DNA of 64,000 nucleotides, from NCBI RefSeq assembly GCF_028502605.1, contig NC_079236.1, positions 2,666,001 to 2,730,000 of the forward strand, in the 5' to 3' direction. The notes under the pieces were generated by a model that saw only the letters and a program-made list of their open reading frames with translations, did no database searches and had not been told where the DNA came from. Source of the DNA: Trichoderma breve (Eukaryota; Ascomycota; Sordariomycetes; Hypocreales; Hypocreaceae). Within the stretch, counting starts at the first letter, position 1; each line of letters opens with the position of its first letter. The translations under genes and the position numbers were made by a program. Of the stretch, positions 1-12,754 are shown one piece after another.

Positions 1-3000
1 GGGGGATGGCTCTCTTTCTTCCCAGAGACGGCTTGTTGAGCTGTTCTTTGCTTGAGCTGCGGAAGTTGTCATGTATTTCATGATGGAAAGCTAGGAGAGC
101 TACTTGAGAGCATCTGGAGGAGGTGTCACTACATGTCTGTCTGCTTGAATGAGGAGCACGTTGGGATGGAGGCCAACCCACAGCTACCAGAGCAGAGACA
201 TTTCAGCAACCTCGGTAAGTTAAGGCGATTCACAACACGGAGCAGCTGCTCCTAGTCACTCCTCGCTATTTTTCAGCTGTCATCGCGGCTTCAATTATCG
301 AAACACCACTCGAGTCAGTTCAGCTGCCGTTGGGCAGAGCGCGATTTCAATCCTTCAGCAGACGGGACACATGTGACGCATCGACGATACCGTACAGAAA
401 GTACAGGCTGAAGTGTTTGACTGAATTTTGCCTCTTGTAGGTAGATCCCATCTACCGAATCTCGCCCACCAAATATCCACTAATGTGAGGGTGGATCTGC
501 GCGGGCATAACGATGCAAGATCCTGCCGACAGCAGAGGTTCCATTGGTGCCACAGTATTTTTTTTTTGCCACGAGATGCTGGCTGAGCTGAGCAATGAGC
601 GGAAGATCCGGGCATGTGAAAATGTACGATTGTCTTACAATGAATGGATTCAGCTCGTTTAGGATATGAGCTCTCGTTGATCGGGGATTCTGTGTAGAAG
701 TGTTTCTGCGAAGTAGTAGTAGAGTATATCAACGAGTCTGGCTCTTCCCAAAGTCAATGTCTATGACATGCCTGGATGACATTGGTACACGACGACAACG
801 TTTCTAGCCGACAGCAGTGCTTACAATGAATCGATCCACGTGCGACTGCCATTGAAGCAGGGTCAATTGGGATCTAGAGGCCATACGAGTACACGGCACA
901 TCAAAGCCAGTCGGCTGCATCGGCCCCTGAATACCCATATAATTAATGGATATCCATCAGCCCACCAAACTGGGTGATTTGACGTCATTTATCGGCAACA
1001 GCGAAATGAAAGCAGTGTTTAATTTAGAAGCCGGGCGTATTGATTGTTGTTGACGCCTCGAAACAGAACGTCACTGTGCCGGCAATCTCATGAATCTCAA
1101 TGTGGCCTAGAGTCCCGGTATAAGCGATTCCAACAGCGTCATATGGTGTTTGAGGTGTGAATGCACTGGGCCTTGGCCAGGATATATGAAATCAACTCTC
1201 AAGCCATCAGTTCTCAATATTGAGTTTTCCAGGGTTGTAATGCAGTAGTTATGAGCGAGAGCCGGGTCCGTTTCATATTCAGATCACATTTTAATTTACA
1301 AGATGATGCTCATAAAACTTCCGGCACATAACTTCGTATCGATGGAACCGGGAACCTGGTGAGGAGCACGCTATTTTTTACGATGGCAATTAGCATGCCC
1401 AATCACCATTCAAGGATCTATATAACTAAAATGCCATGGCAGGGCTTGACAAATGACACCGCTGGTCGGCATGCTGTCGACTACCTATGAAGGTCTCATA
1501 TGTACTCCATACAGTGAAATATCGCGAGATCGCGTGACTACCGGGTAAGGGTTTCCCTGAAAGCCGCGGCCCTTGTACAGCAGAATTCGCCGGTACTTGA
1601 TCCAATCCACTCTCTTAGGTGACATTGGAGTGTGCCTACAAGTAAAAAGTGTGAAAGATACAATGACCCGTGGGGAAATACTCCGAACTTGGTTCGCCGA
1701 CATTGAGAGCCCGGTATCAGCTCACAGGTACGGCGTATCAACAGTACCTCACTGTGCGTTTTAAGTTCGAATGGCCACGAGGTTTCACTACACCAAGAAA
1801 CCGGTATCCATCAAGCCTGTCAGAGCCTAAAAAGCGGCAGACCCTTAGCCGTCATTCCGGGCCCGAGATCAAAAATCATAGGTCTGACCCCCGAACTGTC
1901 CGTTTGGTCAGCAAACGGGGACTTTTTTTCCATTGCCGATCCCAACTTCCGTGCCGCCAAGATGATTTTGTGACATTCGCCATTCGCGTTTACCGGTCTG
2001 AGAGGTCGTTATGTGTACTCGTATACCGTGAAAGGACAATGGGGACGATGACGACAGTATCAACGTCGACTGCTCGTATGCACGGTACTACCTACTTCAA
2101 TCGCAAGTAGTGCTACTCCAGGTAGGTTAGGTGGATGAATGGCCAAGGTATTGAACCAACCGTATTCACCCCCTCTTCCTCCTCAGGACAACGGTCAAGC
2201 CAGAGTCGTCCCATGCATCAGACATGTTTCTTCATTTCTCAGTACGACCATGGATGGACCCCTGGCGCGATTCCGTCAATCAATCCGCAACGAACCGTGG
2301 GAAACATCGCTCCTGGGTCCACTGAAGGGGTTCCCTAGAATCCCACGTGTTGGCGGGCGCTTGATCATGAACCTTGCCGCCTTGGGACCGCCGATAGACG
2401 GGGAAGTGACGGAGGGCAGGCCCGGCATGCTGGGCTTGGGAATGGAGTCTGAAGAAAGCTGACATTATTGTGGGTTTCTGGGCTGGCATCACCGTCGATT
2501 CGAGATGAGCAAATGGACGTGGATGGAAGATTAGTGATACAAGGGCACTTGTTAGGCAGCTCGTGCCGGAGGTTCTGGGCATGGCTGGGAGAAAAGGCCA
2601 AGCAGGAAGAAAATCAAAAAGTGGTGAGATCTAGACAGGTCTACGGAGTAGAAAAGGACAAAAGAGACAACATGGGAGAAGAAGAAAAAGCACGAGATGC
2701 AAAGGCGAGGCCCAATTGGATAGGATAAAGCAATGCAGACAGCAGTAGTAACTCGTACTAGGTTTAGTAGGCAGCCTGCAGATGCAAGATGCTGCTAGGT
2801 ACTCGGTATGGATGTATGTACAGTAAAGTCCGCCGAGTGAGCGAATTTGTCTTATACGAAATAGGAATATTTACCAATGAAGAAAAGGGAAAAAGAAGAA
2901 AAAAACGAGAAAAACGTGGGTGAGGCTTTAGCCGTCGCATGGCGAGCGTCGGCTCGGCCTGCAATTGGGCAGCGCGGGAAGCACAAAGCCCTGGCACATG

Positions 3001-5420
3001 GCGCGGCTCGAAAAAAAAAAAGGTTCAAGTGAAAGATGGGTTGACAGCATTTGCCAGTGCGTTGTGGCGTCTTTGTTTGAAGGGGCGGGACGAGCGAGGG
3101 TTTTGTGATTCGGAATTGGGGGCCAAGAAACGCGGTTGAGGCGGGGGGTGGGAAGGACGGCCAAGAACGTTTTGATCCATCTATCGGTGTGCTTGTGCCA
3201 CGTTGGGCGGTTGGCACCTAGTACTTATTCTGGTGTTTTTGGGGGTGCGTGGGATGGGGGATAGCATGGGATTTGATGCTTTGATGTGTGCTTCAGGATA
3301 CATGGAAGTTGCTGTTTTCCTGGTCTGCCGAGGTCCAATTGATGAATATTCTACTGGACAGAGTTGATAGACCATCTTACATGGACAAGGCCAGGATTGA
3401 TATCAGCTTTGCCCCCAGAAGCGGAGGCTGTGCGTGTGCTGCTGCAATGCCGTGTTGCCACACAACCTCAAGCATCAGCATCAACCCCCAAGCTTCACAT
3501 GTGCCAAGCGTGGAGAGAGCAGGGGAAAGGGCCTTATTCCGCCATGGAGGTCGGCGAGCTCCCCCCACCGTCTCGCATGTGCTTGTGCTCGTACCGCTGC
3601 AGGGCCTTGATGCTTTGTGGAAACTATTACTGTACGAGTACCGCCTAATCGTGCAATCAGTTCCTGTCTTGTTATCCTGCCTGCATGCCCCTCAACTAGT
3701 CCAACAGGTGCAAACATACGGCCCCTGCTGCTGATGCTTGCTCTTTGCGGATCGCCTGGTTGTTCTCAGCACTCACCGGTCCAGAGCGACTTTACTCCAT
3801 GTAGATGCAAAGCTACCATCGTACATTAGTATTGATTCTTCATGCTGTACTGTACAGTATGTACAGGATGAGCCCTGCCCCGGAAATAATCCGAGTATTG
3901 ATCACAGGATTCAGTGCTATCGTCGTGTGTATTATGTACTGTAGGGACCCCCTCTTTGGCATGGCAATTTGGTTTGGATTGTGCCATTTTATGGAGGCGA
4001 GCCAAGAGGCCCAGCGAGTGGTCAGAACCTTAGTTTGCTGGCCGCTAAGCTGGGTCCTTTTGCCATTTGCTTTTTGCCTGTTGTTTAGATGCTCCATTCC
4101 ATTGCATTCCATCCTTTGCTCTCGTTGAGATAACGGATCAATTGGATGTATGTATGTATATGCCTAGATATACACTCTTCAATGGCGTTGTGACACCAGC
4201 TTTGATATCTTGCCCAATAGCATTGACTCTACCTTAGTACCTACCTAGTGCCTTAAATCTGTGCTCCGTAGTAGTATTACCAGTAGGTACAGGTAGCATC
4301 AACACCGTCACAGTCTAATAATAGGCGTCACAGCTGCAGAATGGATCAAATGAATCCCATCGTTAGTCCCCATTCAATAGCACGAACCCTGCCCCGTTTT
4401 CACGCCGATAGAGCTAGCCAGCTGCCAGCGGCACACTAGCACCGAAGCCGCCTAGCCGTGGCAGCTTTCAGAAAGGCTGGCAGGTTCAGGTTCAGGTCCA
4501 GAGCATGGACGAGGGCTGTCGCACCGCCTGTGCTTTTTGTGCGTTGCGTGTCGTGTCGTGTCTGTTTGGTTTGTGTGCCTGTTCATCCATCTCACCTGTG
4601 CTGTGCTGTGCTGTGCTGTGCTGTGCTCGGGCAATTGGGGGACCTTGAGGATTGCCCGCTCAGCCTTTGATCAGTACATGTACTCGTACTTGTACAGCTC
4701 GGGTACTTCATTCTCCAACGACAGTACGAGTACTCCACCACGGTTAGTCCTGCTGCTCTAGGTAGTGGTACTCCGTGGGTGCTGCCGCTTCGATTCACTG
4801 CCCGTACCAGCCCAGGTACAAGTACATACTTTCGCCGCACAATCCAATCCCATCCCATCCCATCCAGGTACCTACTGCTCCCAGATCCCATCCGCTCTCC
4901 TCCTCGGCCACGTTTTTTCCTCTCCTCTCCCCCAACCTTGAACCTTGAATTCCCCGGCCGTCTCTCCATTTCGCTTCGATCCTCGCGGGTTACCCGGTGT
5001 GGGCTTGGTAAGTGGTGCCCTTTAGCTCTCTCGACTCGCTAGTGGCCCCAATGGGATGGATTCGCATCTATCCGCCTCCAATAATCCCTTCCCTTATCCG
5101 CATCCGCCCTCCTCACCTCCAACCATCGGGCCATTTCCATATCTGCAGACCATTCCTTGCCTCGCCAGCTCCCTCTTTCCACCTCCTCTTATTCTTATCC
5201 CTCCGTGCTGCTCCCTCGTTGTGTCTGCTCCATCTCGCCCTTGCCCTTGTCCTCCTTCACACAGTCTGTCTCTCACTCTTGACACATCCACACAAACACA
5301 CACACATACTCTCTCTTCTCCATCTACTATTAGCATCGTCATTGTCGCCGTCGTCATCCTCCTTGCTTTTTGTAACTCATGTCCGTTTCCGCGCCGTGGT
5401 CGCGTCGATAGACTGCGACA
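1..5420. other. Gene-free stretch upstream of the RasGEF gene
   Basis: I find no convincing gene. Open frames are short (the longest is 146 codons at 1670-2110) and have the composition of random translation, with no recognisable domain or paired splice signals. The stretch holds homopolymer A/T runs, a (CTGTG)6 microsatellite at 4596-4625, and a C/T-rich part from about 4850 to 5420 that probably includes the promoter and 5' leader of the RasGEF gene. A TACGGAGTA motif lies at 2642-2650. Confidence 0.6.
4596..4625. repeat. (CTGTG)6 microsatellite
   Basis: Six perfect tandem copies of the pentamer CTGTG. The same pentamer occurs four times in tandem at 36698-36717. No coding role is seen. 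Confidence 0.9.
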
Positions 5421-8400
5421 ATGGTCCAGCCGAGTGCATCCCAACAACAGCACCTTACTTACATGGCCACAGACAGCAGCTCCTCCGGGTCCCAACGTTT
5501 GCGCTCCGGCTCCGAGACCCCGACTGCTGCGGCCACAGCTCGACGCCCTTCGGCCTTTTCAGTCCTCAGCAGCACCTCGAGCAGTGCCGGCTCCTGGTCC
5601 AGAGCTTCAGCAGCATCTACTGATCAAAGCTTTCCTTCACGCACCAGCTCAAACGCCGCCTTTGTTCCCCGTCCGTCGAGTCCCAACCGCGATTCCTTCA
5701 TCTCGATTGTCGACGACCCCTTCTTCCAACACCTAGACAGCCTCGACTCCCCTGCCTCTGTCGTCCCCGATTCGTACAAGCCAATCGAGTTCGAATCAGA
5801 GACATTGGCGGAGATCCCCTTCTCGCCCGAGACCCCTCGCAGTAATACGAGTAGATATGATCACGAGGGGCAACAGAAACAACACTGGCCGCCTCCTCGT
5901 CGAGAATCTTTGACAATTGGATCATCACAATTTTGGGTAGGTTATGCGTGGAGAATGAAGAAACTGCATAAAGAAAAAAAGGACAAAAGAAAGGGAAAAG
6001 CCAAGATATCGATTGCCCTTGCCAGATCCAATTACGGGACAAAGCTCCTGCTTCCACGCAATTGGAGCGTCATGGCGTGCATGAGTTTGATGCAACTTTG
6101 CAGACAGGCAGACCAATCCTCAGTCACGCTCATCATCTTACCACAACTGCCCCCGTCTCCACCCAATTAGTTTTATTCAATCATCTACCCCTGCTTGGAG
6201 TGTGTCGCGGGGCAGCCAACCAGGGGTTCACTCCAGTTCACCTTGGCTACTCCTACATTGATGAGACATTCTTAATTTTTTCCTTTGTGAGACCGCTCCC
6301 ATGCTGACAGTTGTCGCATTTCCCAGTCACAGCAATCCTCCGCCATGGAGAGCTTCAACATTGCCATCATTGGCGCCATAGGCGTCGGCAAGTCGACATT
6401 TGTTCAGCGAATCCTCGGCCTGTCGCGCCCACCCATATCTACCGCGTCTAGTGTTCGCATCGTCGTCGATTCCGCCGCTTATATGATTACCCTTCTCGAG
6501 CTGGACTTGGATTCCTTCGAGTTGAACACACCGCATCCCATCCAGTGGCCGAAGCAGATCAACGGCCACATCGTACCCCGTGTCGACGCTGCCTTGGTGC
6601 TTTACGATGTTACAAACAAGGACACCATCCGCGAACTTCCTCAGACCTTGGGTATGTTTAATGAGCAGCCCCGTTACCGCGCCTATCCAACGTGTTGCTG
6701 TCGATGGGAGGCAGAGGGAGAGACGCAATCACATGGTGCAGTGGTACCAATGTTCAACTGTAGCTAACATGTATTGCTGTAGCTGCTTTGACAAACTCCA
6801 ACATGCCCGCCATGCTAGTCGCGACCAAATGCGAGGCACCCGAGGAAGAACGACAGGTCAATCCCGATGAGCTGGCCAACCATACCCTCTTCAGATCTTG
6901 CCTGGCCCACTTTAAGATATCCTCGACCAGCCCAGAAATAGATCGCACCTGTCTGCATGCCATTCTTAGGGCCGCCGTGGCTCATAGAAGGGGTATGTTG
7001 CCACGTATGAAATGCGATAATACCCCTATTGATGGTACCAAGGATGCGCCTTGTGCTGACATGATTGTTATGTTAGATGAGACGGGCGAGATGGGTGCTG
7101 CTCGTAAGAGAGCGCAATCCGCCGCGAATCTCGACGCCCCCGATCCCAGCGCCGGCAGACCCATTAGCGAAGGAAGGCATAATCGTGCCAGCTCCGACTT
7201 TTCACTGCTCCGCGGCTTTGCGGCTCCGTCAACCGGCACTCCTGTCGCAGATGGCCATGCCCAGAAGCAGGCGTCCAGGAGTCCACACCGAGGTTAGTAT
7301 TAATATTACCTACTACGGAAGACCGAAATACGGGAGTACGGAGCTCGGGGAAGCTTACCGCAACATCCACCACCCTTGAGCATTCGATGGCAGCTGTTGT
7401 GGGTCCGACGCTGACATTGCCCCCCTTAGGCGGCCGCGCAAACGACTCCTTCCTCGACGTCGACGAGTCCGACACTGATTCACGTCGATATTCCGACGAC
7501 ATTCCCATCTTGCAGCGAAACGATGACGTTGTTGTAGAGAAGCAGCAAAAGATGGCGGGCGTGCCTTTCGACGATCTTGTAGATCGCCTCCTGGCGTTGC
7601 CCCTTTCCAGGGCAGATCTCAACTTCTTCGATGTCTTTCTTTGCCTATATCGCAAGTTTGCTGCGCCCGGAGAGCTCTTCTCTGCCATCCTGATGCGGCT
7701 GGATCGCGTGAGAGATGACAAGACAGTTCACCATCTAACCAAGACGGCAACTCAGCTCAGAATCATCGAGACAGTAGCCAAGTGGGCGTCGCTGTATCCC
7801 GGCGACTTTGCCCGTCTAACTACGCGACGAAACTTGGACGAGTTCATCAGATATCTTTCCACGGAGCCGATTTTCTGCATCGCCGCGAGGCAGATGCACC
7901 GAAACCTTACTCTCCACGTCATCGAGGATGACGATACTGGCTGGGCCAACGCCGACGATGCCGACGACCAGCTGGCTAGCGACATTCTCTCCAAAGAACT
8001 GAGTGAGCTTCCGGCTGGACTGACCGCCCTGCAGTTTGAAGAAGACAACTTTGAGAGGCCGTCTGTGAGCTCGGAGAACCTCAACAGGGTGGTCGGAAGC
8101 GGCGGCCAGATACAGCTTTACTCATATGAGGACTACGACAGAGAGGCTGCTACCTTGGACCCCACAGATCACCTACCAATGAACAAGTTTCGTTACCGCA
8201 TCTTTATCGAAATCAAGGACGACGATATTGCTGATGAGCTGACTCGCATCGACTGGATCATGTTTTCTTCGATACGCATCCGCGATTTTGTCCGTCACGT
8301 CAGTCTACCGGCCAGTCAGAAAGAGAGCTGCAAGAGCTTGAACAACGTAAACCGCATGATTAACCATTTCAACCACGTCGCCAAGTGGGTTGCAAACATG

Positions 8401-9044
8401 ATTCTCCTCCGGGATAAGGCGAAGCATCGAGCTCTCGTGCTGGAAAAATTTATGAATATTGCTCTCAAACTGCGCCAGCTTAACAACTACAACGGCTTAG
8501 CGGCCGTCCTGGCAGGAATCAATGGAACCGCAATCCACCGTCTCGCTCAAACAAAAGCTCTAGTTTCGCCAGAGACTCACAAGAAATTCGCGAGATTGGT
8601 TATCTTGATGGGCACACAGAAGAGTCACTTTGCCTACCGACTGGCCTGGGAAAACTCCCCCTTGCCCCGTATTCCCTTTATGCCCCTGCACCGTCGTGAC
8701 CTGGTGTCTGCCGAGGAAGGCAGCAAAACCTTTGTTGGGCCCAATGGCGACCGCATCAACTGGAAAAAATTTGAGGTCCTCGGCGAAGTTCTTTTGCCCC
8801 TCATGAAGAGCCAGGGATCGCCGTATCCAAACCTTTCCAAGAACGACAATGTTCGAGAGCTAATTTTGGGTTGTCACATGACGACGGATGAAGAGGTACG
8901 ATACAGCATCTTCCCTTTGCATTTGATAATCGTTGCTAACGAGAGATACAGGAGATTTACCAGCGAAGTCTTGAAGTCGAGGGTTCCTCGTCTGGTGGTG
9001 GAGCCTTGGAGCCTACCAAGAAAATCTTTCCATGGCTTAAATAA
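5421..9044 (+). CDS. Ras-like GTPase domain fused to RasGEF (CDC25-type) exchange factor
   Basis: Predicted guanine-nucleotide exchange factor for a Ras-family GTPase. Exons 5421-5936, 6327-6651, 6783-6992, 7077-7292, 7430-8895 and 8952-9044 join in phase to give 941 residues. Residues 1-172 are Ser/Thr/Pro-rich and probably disordered. From about 183 a Ras-like fold begins: P-loop GAIGVGKST at 188-196, then LVLYDVTN and MLVATKCE near 291-298. The usual DxxG motif is not seen, and TKCE stands where N/TKxD is expected. A RasGEF-N module follows (about 463-600), then a CDC25 catalytic domain (about 655-905) ending KKIFPWLK. The last intron has a clear GCTAAC branch point. The start is the first ATG of the long exon after a C/T-rich leader. 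By family the protein should act at membranes in Ras/cAMP or polarity signalling. Which Ras it serves is unknown. Confidence 0.85.
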
Positions 9045-9607
9045 ACGTTGAGGCGAGGAGTTTTAGGTCACCATATGGGCAAATCAAAAGACTGGGTTAT
9101 TCATGTTTCGAAACGATTTTTCTTCTTCTTTTTGGGTAGCGACAATATTTTCCTGCAGGCTGGGCGAAGGATGGATTTCAGCAAAGCATAGACTCGAGAT
9201 TTTTCTGTTTATCCTTGTATCTCCCCGTTTGGATTTTTTTTTTTTCACTTTATTCGTCATTTCTTCTGCTTTCCTTTCCAAAGACAATTATCAGATGGCA
9301 TCACTGCGGTCGTTTATGGTACCTATATACAAAGCCTACCTTAGTAATGCAAAGGGAAGGCGGTGGATGAGTGTTCCTTCCAGATATTGAGAGCAGCAGC
9401 AGCTTCCTTTGGTGACTGGTGATAAATTATCTATGCCTATCCAGATCAAGCTCATCCAGAATATTGCATCTTTCAGCTACCAATACATTAATTCTACAAT
9501 CTCAATGTGTATCACCATCATACGAGGCAGGCTGATCTTATTCCCTAGAAGCACGATTCACGAGTACACGCACGGTACATCTTTACATCTCCACGACGAG
9601 GGGCACC
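9045..9607. other. Intergenic, RasGEF to orphan gene
   Basis: Probable 3' UTR of the RasGEF gene and promoter of the next gene. T-rich runs are present near 9236-9246. No gene seen. Confidence 0.6.
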
Positions 9608-11301
9608 ATGCAGCTCGTCAGCGTGAGTCTGCCAGATCTCTGTCTTGTCAGCAAGGAGCAGCAGCTGGATTTCGCACTTGGGGGCACGCTGCAACTGCGG
9701 TTTCCAGATGGCGTGGACGTCCCAAGAACAAGTAGCGACTTGTTGATGCTGGTTACGGAGAAGCACTTGTGGATTGCGCGAACGGGATCTTGCTATCTGC
9801 GACTTGATGTTTCGATTCAAGGCGAACCTGTGTCAGATGGGAACCATATTGTAAAGCTTGTGGAATGGGTGAGGGATTGTGAGGTATATCAACTGGCTCC
9901 TTTGACGACTTCCACCGCTTGGGGGACTGACTTGGCGGAGTAGGTCTGGAGCCGAGCGGGAATTTGTCTGCATGTCCAAGAGAGAAATGCGATCGAATCT
10001 TCGGGGGCGATATCGTTTTCCATACAGCATCCGGATTTATCATCTACACTGATTACTCAGAGAGATGCGTTCACGGCAGAGTTTGAGTCTGTGAATTGCC
10101 ACATCGATCTTTCTCCGAACAAGGGTGAGAAATGCTTGGGAAAACGCTCATTGAAAAGAAAACGGACAAAGCAAGCCAACGAATGTGTCGAAATTCCCCA
10201 GTCAGATGATGTATTTGTGGATGATGACCATCTTATAGATTTGACACCGGATGATCAGAGGGCGATTGATGCTTTTATACAAAGCCTGAATATGATACCC
10301 ACTCAACAGGGACGCAGCGGATCTACCCCAAGGTCAGGTCTGAGCTGTTTAACCAGTGGAAAACTTGAATTCTCAGAGAGTTTCAAGCAATTATTCGAGG
10401 CTGCTTTGGAGATACTTGTTCTCGGATCACGCAAGCAGTATAAAGGAATTACTACGGTTAACGGTACTCACGCAGAGTGCCTGATACGGTTGGCGCCTGC
10501 AGTATTTAACAGGCCATACCTCAAGGTAATATCTTCCAGTAGTTGGCCTTGTTGGTCTCAAAAAAGGCACGGTGCCTTGTGTATCTTGTGCTAATAGCTT
10601 CGCTTCGCCAGACTATATCTGATAGGGCCCCTCTACTCCCCATCATAGCCACCTCGCTTGCTCGAATGAAGAATGCCGAATCCCCAAGTCTTCGGCAAAA
10701 AGCTTCTTCATTCGCAGCCCGGATGACTAACGCTGAATGCAATCACAACGACCATATTATAAGAGGAATTGAGAAAAGTGCGTGGAATGTCTTGCTATCG
10801 ACAACCAAGATGCCAAAATTACCAGGAAAAGGAGGTCACGATGTTCAGAGATTGGCGTCAAATGTAGAGTCTAAGTCAGGAACTGGATTCTGGGAGCACA
10901 CAGTCGTGGAGAAAGAAGAGAAAGAGGACATGGGATTGATTACGATATCGCCAGGTACACTCGGTAAGACTGAGAGCCATGAGGAGAAGCAATCACTTCT
11001 GCCGCAACATAGCCCCATACTCCTCGAATCTCAGGAAGACAATCTACCGGAGGTACAGGCAAGTGGTACCTCATTTTTATCAACATCTCCTATTTGCTAC
11101 ACCCAAGCGGAGTCGAGTTATACAGTCAATCCATTTGGAATGGATGGTAAGGCGCTCATGGGCGAAGGGAATTATAAACATGCCTTTACAGCAGACGCTG
11201 TTGTGTGGAATCACGATCCATGGCCGATGGATGTAGGATCTTTAACATTTGATGAATGGCTTTGCCCGAGCGAATTTACAGCAGAATGTTGGGGGATTTA
11301 A
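9608..11301 (+). CDS. Uncharacterised, probably nuclear protein with SIM-like motif
   Basis: I do not recognise this family. Exons 9608-9883, 9944-10525 and 10612-11301 join in phase to give 515 residues. Intron 2 has a GCTAAT branch point and a CAG acceptor. Intron 1 ends in TAG, and reading through it meets a stop at once. Residues 1-160 are beta-rich and could form a compact domain. A basic stretch (GKRSLKRKRTKQ) near residue 175 resembles a nuclear localisation signal. It is followed by an acidic-flanked LIDLT, a typical SUMO-interaction motif. A helical segment (FKQLFEAALEILVLG) lies near 260. The C-terminal 230 residues are low in order, ending in a Trp-rich patch (NHDPWPMD, FDEWL). A role in SUMO-linked nuclear biology is inference only. 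Confidence 0.6.
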
Positions 11302-11591
11302 TGTCAAGGGTGTGAAAATGTAAATGTCAATTTTTCTAAGTCATGAGTAAGAATCAACTAGTGCTGTGCTGTAAACGCCCCGGGATATATAAATGTCGAG
11401 TGGTAAAGGGCGCTGCCCTCTCTTCTTTCGATTCGATTAGACACTGGAGTTTGCGAAATTGATCCCAAGTTGTATGTATCCGTCCCAGTGTACATGTGTG
11501 GTATCTTGTGAAGCAGACATCTGCCTTAAAAGTGTGGCCGCAACATTAAATGAAGCCAGACCCGCGATATTCCGTAACCAGAACGCTTAGC

Positions 11592-11882
11592 TTAGCTACC
11601 ACCAGCCGCACGGCGAGAGTTGTCGGAGCCTCTGCCCCCCGTGATTTTGCTGAGCAGACCACCGCCGCCGCTGCTCGGCTTGGCGGCAGCGGCTCCCTTC
11701 TTGGGGGCCTTCTTCTGGGAGGGCTTGAAGGTGGCCCAGTGGATGAACCAGAGCAGGCCGGACTGGGCGATCAGGACGACGAGGACGACGACGAGGGTGG
11801 TGAAGAGGTAGGGCTGGTCGTTGAGGACGGCGACGGCCTCGTCGGTGGCGCCGATTTTCTTGAACCAGTCGAATTGACCCAT
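11592..11882 (-). CDS. Small single-pass membrane protein, 96 aa
   Basis: Intronless frame of 96 residues. An amphipathic N-terminus (MGQFDWFKKIG) is followed by one strong membrane segment, about residues 28-50 (LFTTLVVVLVVLIAQSGLLW), and then a basic, Ala/Gly/Ser-rich tail (KPSQKKAPKKG onward). The layout suggests an ER or mitochondrial membrane protein with a positively charged tail. I cannot name the family. The codon use is clean and GC-rich, and the start is the only ATG before the hydrophobic segment, so I take it as real. The leader upstream (11883-12168) is C/T-rich on the coding strand, as in many fungal 5' UTRs. Confidence 0.7.
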   Translation of the reverse strand: MGQFDWFKKIGATDEAVAVLNDQPYLFTTLVVVLVVLIAQSGLLWFIHWATFKPSQKKAPKKGAAAAKPSSGGGGLLSKITGGRGSDNSRRAAGGS

Positions 11883-12754
11883 TTTGTTGATTAAATTTAA
11901 AGATATGAGTGTGATGGTGTGTATGAGAGTATGGGTATGAGTATGAGGCGGTTAGAGGTGAACCAGTCACTCTGAGCGCCTGTATGGTATTATTTGAAGA
12001 ATTAATTGACCAAAAAAAAAAAGATGAGAGAAACGAAACGGAATGAGTGAATACGATGAATTTAGAGTATACACTGGAAAAGAAAGAAAAAGAAGGGAAG
12101 AAGAGGGAGTGAGTGCAAATGGGAGGACAAGAGGTTCGAAACTGGGATGGGCTCCTGAGACGTTTCACGATGGGGCGCGGAGGCGTTTGATGTTTTGGGG
12201 GGGCGTGTCAGGCGAGGGGACGGAGACGAGGGTCGTTTAATTGGAGAATTGGACTGTTTTGTGAGTGCTACGGGGTATCTATCGAGATATACTTATGGAT
12301 TGATGAATAGATGGGATTGCAGTGTGATACTGTATCTGGGGGTTTGTCTGTGAGTTGAGGACTTGCACGACGCTTTTTAGGGGACTTGGAGGAATATCAG
12401 GGTGCCTGGGCTGTTAATGATCCAACGCATGTGCTTATTCCCAGCAGAGGCGCTAGCCGTTCACGGGTCTTGAAGATGAAATCCAGCTGCTTTGCACGTG
12501 TATCGTCCCGTGATGTGGCTAGAGGAGCCCAGGACCAGCAGTGGCTTGCACGGCACCAGCCACTCGACAGTTTGCTGAGTCATTCATCAGCCACTTTCAT
12601 GGTGCGTTTCCTCAATTGGGCAAATCGCAAGAAAAATCTCAAGGGTCGTGTGAGTGCGAGAGGAAGCGTCTGGTTCGATTCGATCGCCATCGCCAACCAC
12701 CTCACGAGGCGAATTGACCTTGCCCAGCCTTTCAATCCGGAGCCTCGTCTGGCC
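11883..12754. other. Divergent promoter region, small membrane protein / uS5m
   Basis: Shared upstream region of two divergent genes. An open frame continuous with uS5m runs upstream to 12386, so longer N-termini are formally possible; these are discussed in the uS5m entry and findings. No separate gene seen. Confidence 0.5.

Noticed and set aside
1670..2110. 146-codon open frame in the left gene-free region
   Set aside because: No domain, amino-acid composition like random translation, and no supporting splice or promoter structure.
5012..5736. Two long overlapping frames (203 and 226 codons) before and over the RasGEF start
   Set aside because: They arise from C/T-rich leader DNA, encode Ser/Pro/Leu-rich low complexity, and overlap the better-supported RasGEF exon 1.
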